Under the pieces are notes generated by a model that searched no databases, was not told the origin of the DNA, and was given only the letters and a program-made list of their open reading frames with translations. A stretch of DNA of 13,599 nucleotides from JAZDEY01 sp043808325 [NCBI: Candidatus Eiseniibacteriota bacterium]. Its GTDB lineage: Bacteria; Arandabacterota; Arandabacteria; Arandabacterales. The translations under genes and the position numbers were made by a program. Positions 10,774 to 13,599 of this stretch are shown here, one piece after another (the stretch's first letter is position 1; each line of letters begins with the position of its first letter). The DNA is taken from the NCBI GenBank assembly GCA_043808325.1, contig JAZDEY010000066.1:1-13599 (forward strand), in the 5' to 3' direction.

Positions 10774-13290
10774 TTACACCTCCGCCGTGGCCGGTTCGTC
10801 CTCGCCCCAGATGCGGGCGAGAGTAGCCCGGATCTTCTTCTCGAAGCGGGCGATCAGTTCGCGGTTGGCGGCGACCAACGCCTGCTCAGCTTCGATCTCG
10901 GCGACGATGGCTTGCTGCGTAGCGAGCGGCGGGAGGGGGAGCCGCAAGCCTTTCAGTATTTCGACCGAAGCGACGTTCTTTATAGCTGCTCCATAAGTGA
11001 AGTCCGCCAAGCTTTCCTGAAAGTTCGTACTCTCCATCCAGAGTTTCAGGAAGACCCCCAGAACGCAATCTTTTGGAGTCAGTTTGAGCAGTGCTTGGTT
11101 GATTATGCCAGCGGGCGCATTGTCTGGAATGATCGCCACTTTACCCATCGTACCCGAACAACTCATGATCAGTTCGCCTGGTCGCACCTGAAAACCATGC
11201 ATCTCGGTGAACTTATCTTCATCGACGAAATACCTGAATTCGGAAAAGTCGTTGGTGATAGCGTGGCTCTGTTCATACACCGCGTAGCCATTTTTGACGA
11301 AAATCTCCTTCTTCAGACTCCCACCAAACGGCCCTCGCTTGAAAAAGCATACTTCTCCCAGCTCCACCATCGGCCAGTCGGGGTGGATGGGGATGTGGGG
11401 GCAGTAGTGGTCGAGGACGGCGCGGGCGCCGTTGATGACTTTCTGGTAACCCTCGATCTCCGCCACGATCTCCTTCTGCACCTCCAGCGGTGGCAGGGGG
11501 AATCGAAAGGAGGAGTATTGCTTCGCGTTGATGTTGGTCAGCGTTCCCGTCTTGGAGTTGCTGAGAATCCATTCCCGCCACGGATCGGATTGAGTGACGT
11601 GGAACACGAACTCTGAGAGGGCTTTGGCAGGATCGATGCGAAACCGAATCAAATAGCCAGCATACTGGTAGGTGCCGTGTAGGTCGCGATGGAGATACGT
11701 GCGTCCGACGGAACCAGATCTGGCGATGAGCAGATCACCCGTCTCAAGAAAGCAATCTTGCTCGATAATGGATGGAGAGACGGGGTCTTCCGACTTCAGT
11801 TCTCCACGGTCGGTGAGGTCGGTTATTCGTACGTAGCGGACTTTGCTATCAAATGGCACTTTGCTCGCCCCGGAGCCATACTGCGGCGAGCCCAGTGTGA
11901 TCGCACCGAGTTCCGTCCATTCGTATGCGGTCTTTCTCGCCCCATTCTCTCGATACCTCTCCCCACTCAGGTTGTACTCCCCATTCGCCGCAATCTTCTC
12001 CTTCTCCACGATCAGCCCCAGCGTGGGCTGGAAGTCCTCAACCGATTCCCCCGCCCGCAGGCGGCGCAGGTATTCGCCGATCTCGGCGTGAGTTTGAGGC
12101 AGGTCGTTCTTGTCAATCTCGCGCCGCTGGGCGCCGAGGCCGAAGCCGTCGTTTTCCACTTTGAAGAAGGCGATGGTGTTGGTCTTCTTGGCCAGCGACT
12201 TGTCGAGGATCAGGATAGAGGTCTTGACGCCGGAATAGGGATTGAACACACCCGCCGGCAGCGAGACGACGGCGACGAGGTACTCCTCCACCAGCAGTTT
12301 GCGTAGTTGCTTGTAGGCCGTCTGGCTCTGGAAGATGATGCCTTCGGGCACGATGATTCCGGCGCGTCCATTGGGAGTGAGATGCTCGGCCATGTAGTCT
12401 ACGAACAGCACTTCGCTGCGCTTGGACTGCACCGAGAAGCGGTTGTGTGGCTTGATGCCGCCCTTCGGCGACATGAAGGGCGGATTGGCGAGGATTACAT
12501 CGGCGTACTCGTTCCAGTGCTCCTGGCTGGTCAGCGTGTCGTACTCGTAGATGTGCGGGTCGGCGAAGCCGTGCAGGTACAGGTTCACCAGCGACAGGCG
12601 TACCATGTCGGGCGAGATATCGTAGCCCTTGAAGTTCTGCGCGAGGCGGCCCTTTTCGTCCGGCGTCAGGGTGCTGTTGCCTTTGGCGTCGGTGTTGACC
12701 TTGAGGATGTGCTTGTAAGACGAGATCAGGAACCCCGCGGTGCCGCAGGCCGGGTCGAGCACGGTCTCGGTCTTCTTCGGGTCGATGATTTCGACCATGA
12801 AGTCGATGATGTGGCGCGGGGTGCGGAACTGTCCGGCCTCGCCCTGCGAACCGAGGACAGAGAGCAGGTATTCGAAGGCGTCGCCGAGGCGCTCGCTGTG
12901 GTCGTATTCGAACTCGTCGATGACCTTAAGGAAGGCGCGCAGGGTCTCCGGATCGCGGTAGGGTAGATAGGCGTTCTTGAAGATGTCGCGGAAGAGCAGC
13001 GGAATGCCGGGGTTCTCCGGCATCTTGGCGATGGCTTCGGCATAGAGGTTCAGGGTCTCGTGGCCACCCAGCCCGGAGCGCATGAGTTTGGCCCAGCCGT
13101 AGCGGGCAAACTCCCCGGCGAAGAACTTGCGCTTGCCGCCGAACTCCTCGCTCTCGGCGTCCATGTCGTCCATGAACTTGTAGATCAGGGCAATGGTGAT
13201 CTGCTCGACCTGGCTCTTGGGGTCGGGCACTTTACCGACGAGGATGTCGCGGGCGGTGTCGATGCGGCGTTTGGTATCGGTGTCTAACAT
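10774..13290 (-). CDS. hsdM: Type I restriction-modification HsdM-HsdS fusion (N6-adenine methyltransferase plus specificity subunit)
   Basis: One 838-aa protein carries both modification and DNA-recognition parts. Residues 1-450 are HsdM: an N-terminal helical domain, GQFRTPRHIIDFMV (154-166), AdoMet-binding motif VLDPACGTAGFL (177-188) and catalytic NPPF (269-272) for N6-adenine methylation. Residues 455-838 are HsdS-like: target-recognition domain 1 beginning YEWTELGAITLG, conserved helix LPPLEVQKEIVAEIE (599-613), target-recognition domain 2 beginning WPMVELGEVCFFKRG, and a second conserved helix LPPLATQQAIVAEIE (787-800). HsdM and HsdS are usually separate genes; here the junction (RYRENGARKTAYEW) is in frame with no stop. 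The ATG at 13290 follows AAGGAG by five bases, and the gene begins 10 bases after hsdR. All motifs are intact, so methylation of a bipartite site is likely. Confidence 0.95.
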   Translation of the reverse strand: MLDTDTKRRIDTARDILVGKVPDPKSQVEQITIALIYKFMDDMDAESEEFGGKRKFFAGEFARYGWAKLMRSGLGGHETLNLYAEAIAKMPENPGIPLLFRDIFKNAYLPYRDPETLRAFLKVIDEFEYDHSERLGDAFEYLLSVLGSQGEAGQFRTPRHIIDFMVEIIDPKKTETVLDPACGTAGFLISSYKHILKVNTDAKGNSTLTPDEKGRLAQNFKGYDISPDMVRLSLVNLYLHGFADPHIYEYDTLTSQEHWNEYADVILANPPFMSPKGGIKPHNRFSVQSKRSEVLFVDYMAEHLTPNGRAGIIVPEGIIFQSQTAYKQLRKLLVEEYLVAVVSLPAGVFNPYSGVKTSILILDKSLAKKTNTIAFFKVENDGFGLGAQRREIDKNDLPQTHAEIGEYLRRLRAGESVEDFQPTLGLIVEKEKIAANGEYNLSGERYRENGARKTAYEWTELGAITLGSPQYGSGASKVPFDSKVRYVRITDLTDRGELKSEDPVSPSIIEQDCFLETGDLLIARSGSVGRTYLHRDLHGTYQYAGYLIRFRIDPAKALSEFVFHVTQSDPWREWILSNSKTGTLTNINAKQYSSFRFPLPPLEVQKEIVAEIEGYQKVINGARAVLDHYCPHIPIHPDWPMVELGEVCFFKRGPFGGSLKKEIFVKNGYAVYEQSHAITNDFSEFRYFVDEDKFTEMHGFQVRPGELIMSCSGTMGKVAIIPDNAPAGIINQALLKLTPKDCVLGVFLKLWMESTNFQESLADFTYGAAIKNVASVEILKGLRLPLPPLATQQAIVAEIEAEQALVAANRELIARFEKKIRATLARIWGEDEPATAEV

Positions 13291-13300
13291 GGGGGCTCCT

Positions 13301-13599
13301 TCATGCGGCGAAGTGGTTCAAGGAGACATAGTCCTTGACGTATTCAGGGATGAGCGTGCGGTACTTCGCCGGCACGGCGCGGAAGTCGCGTGTGGAAAAG
13401 ACTGGATTGGTGGCCAGATCGGTGAAGTGGCGGCTCTCGATGATGTGCCGCACCTGATCGCTGGTGACGTAGGCCTTGAAGTAGGTCTTGATAGCCGGGA
13501 TGGCCTCGGCCTCTTCGGGCTTGGTATCCGCGACGAACTTGGCGAACTCCTCTTCCAGCAGTTCGTCCTTAGACTTGAAGCGCGGGATGAGGCCGAAGA
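13301..13599 (-). CDS. hsdR: Type I restriction enzyme R subunit (HsdR), C-terminal end only
   Basis: The last 98 codons of a gene entering from the right edge are visible, ending at TGA 13301-13303. The translation FGLIPRFKSKDELLEEEFAK, then IPAIKTYFKAYVTSDQVRHI, IIESRHFTDLATNPVFSTRD and a tail LIPEYVKDYVSLNHFAA matches the conserved C-terminal domain of EcoEI-type HsdR proteins, which contacts the methylase core. The nuclease and translocase domains would lie outside the window. It is the first visible gene of the operon and is followed 10 bases later by the hsdMS fusion, whose ribosome site overlaps the hsdR stop. Confidence 0.88.
   Translation of the reverse strand, partial: FGLIPRFKSKDELLEEEFAKFVADTKPEEAEAIPAIKTYFKAYVTSDQVRHIIESRHFTDLATNPVFSTRDFRAVPAKYRTLIPEYVKDYVSLNHFAA

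Noticed and set aside
10078-11616. Long plus-strand open frame (512 codons) antisense to the hsdMS fusion and the HEPN-like gene
   Set aside because: It is opposite two genes with clear protein motifs, its translation has no recognisable domain, and such frames are common opposite GC-rich genes.

Overview
The window looks like accessory DNA from an uncultured, fairly GC-rich Gram-negative bacterium. Two clues point to the wider Bacteroidetes/FCB-like lineages or a candidate phylum that shares their secretion style. One is an exported repeat protein ending in an FlgD-Ig / type IX-like C-terminal domain. The other is a signal-peptide protein with an outer-membrane-barrel look. This taxonomic placement is an inference from gene content only.

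Layout, left to right. Nearly all genes are on the minus strand. (1) Positions 1-3183 read, in transcription order, vapB antitoxin, vapC PIN-domain toxin, an exported class-C beta-lactamase-type serine hydrolase, an M29-like metallopeptidase and a SnoaL-like protein cut by the left edge. The genes are tightly packed and probably share the vapB promoter, where a perfect 9-bp inverted repeat brackets the -10 box. (2) Positions 3184-3328 hold an 88-bp relic (about 89% identical) of one repeat of the exported protein encoded 3 kb away. (3) Positions 3329-4956 encode a D-Ala-D-Ala carboxypeptidase and a putative outer-membrane protein, with an attC-like palindrome between them. (4) A roughly 320-bp intergenic stretch carries a good sigma70-type promoter for the only plus-strand gene (5292-6842), a predicted seven-bladed propeller protein with a C-terminal sorting domain. 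(5) Positions 6965-13599 form a defence-island-like block. In transcription order it is the hsdR C-terminus (partial), an hsdM-hsdS fusion, a small protein with an RN-x3-H HEPN-type motif, and a UvrD-like SF1 helicase with a four-cysteine cluster. The helicase is split by a 1099-bp IS630-family element (7290-8388), which itself uses an A8 frameshift window to make its DDE transposase.

How the genes may work together. hsdR, hsdMS and the HEPN-like gene are spaced by only 3-10 bases and should be co-transcribed. A type I restriction system with a candidate RNase partner recalls the PrrC/RloC arrangement, in which an RNA-cutting effector guards a restriction enzyme. The helicase could be a fourth component, now broken by the IS. 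If the IS is removed together with one TA of the target duplication, the helicase frame is restored at about 623 aa, so the insertion looks recent.

Three imperfect palindromes sharing TAACAA...AGCGGA lie directly after minus-strand stop codons at 4222-4315, 6899-6970 and 9975-10032. They resemble integron attC sites, and two of them flank the helicase. No integrase is in the window and their R' boxes deviate from consensus, so this is a testable suggestion and not an established integron.
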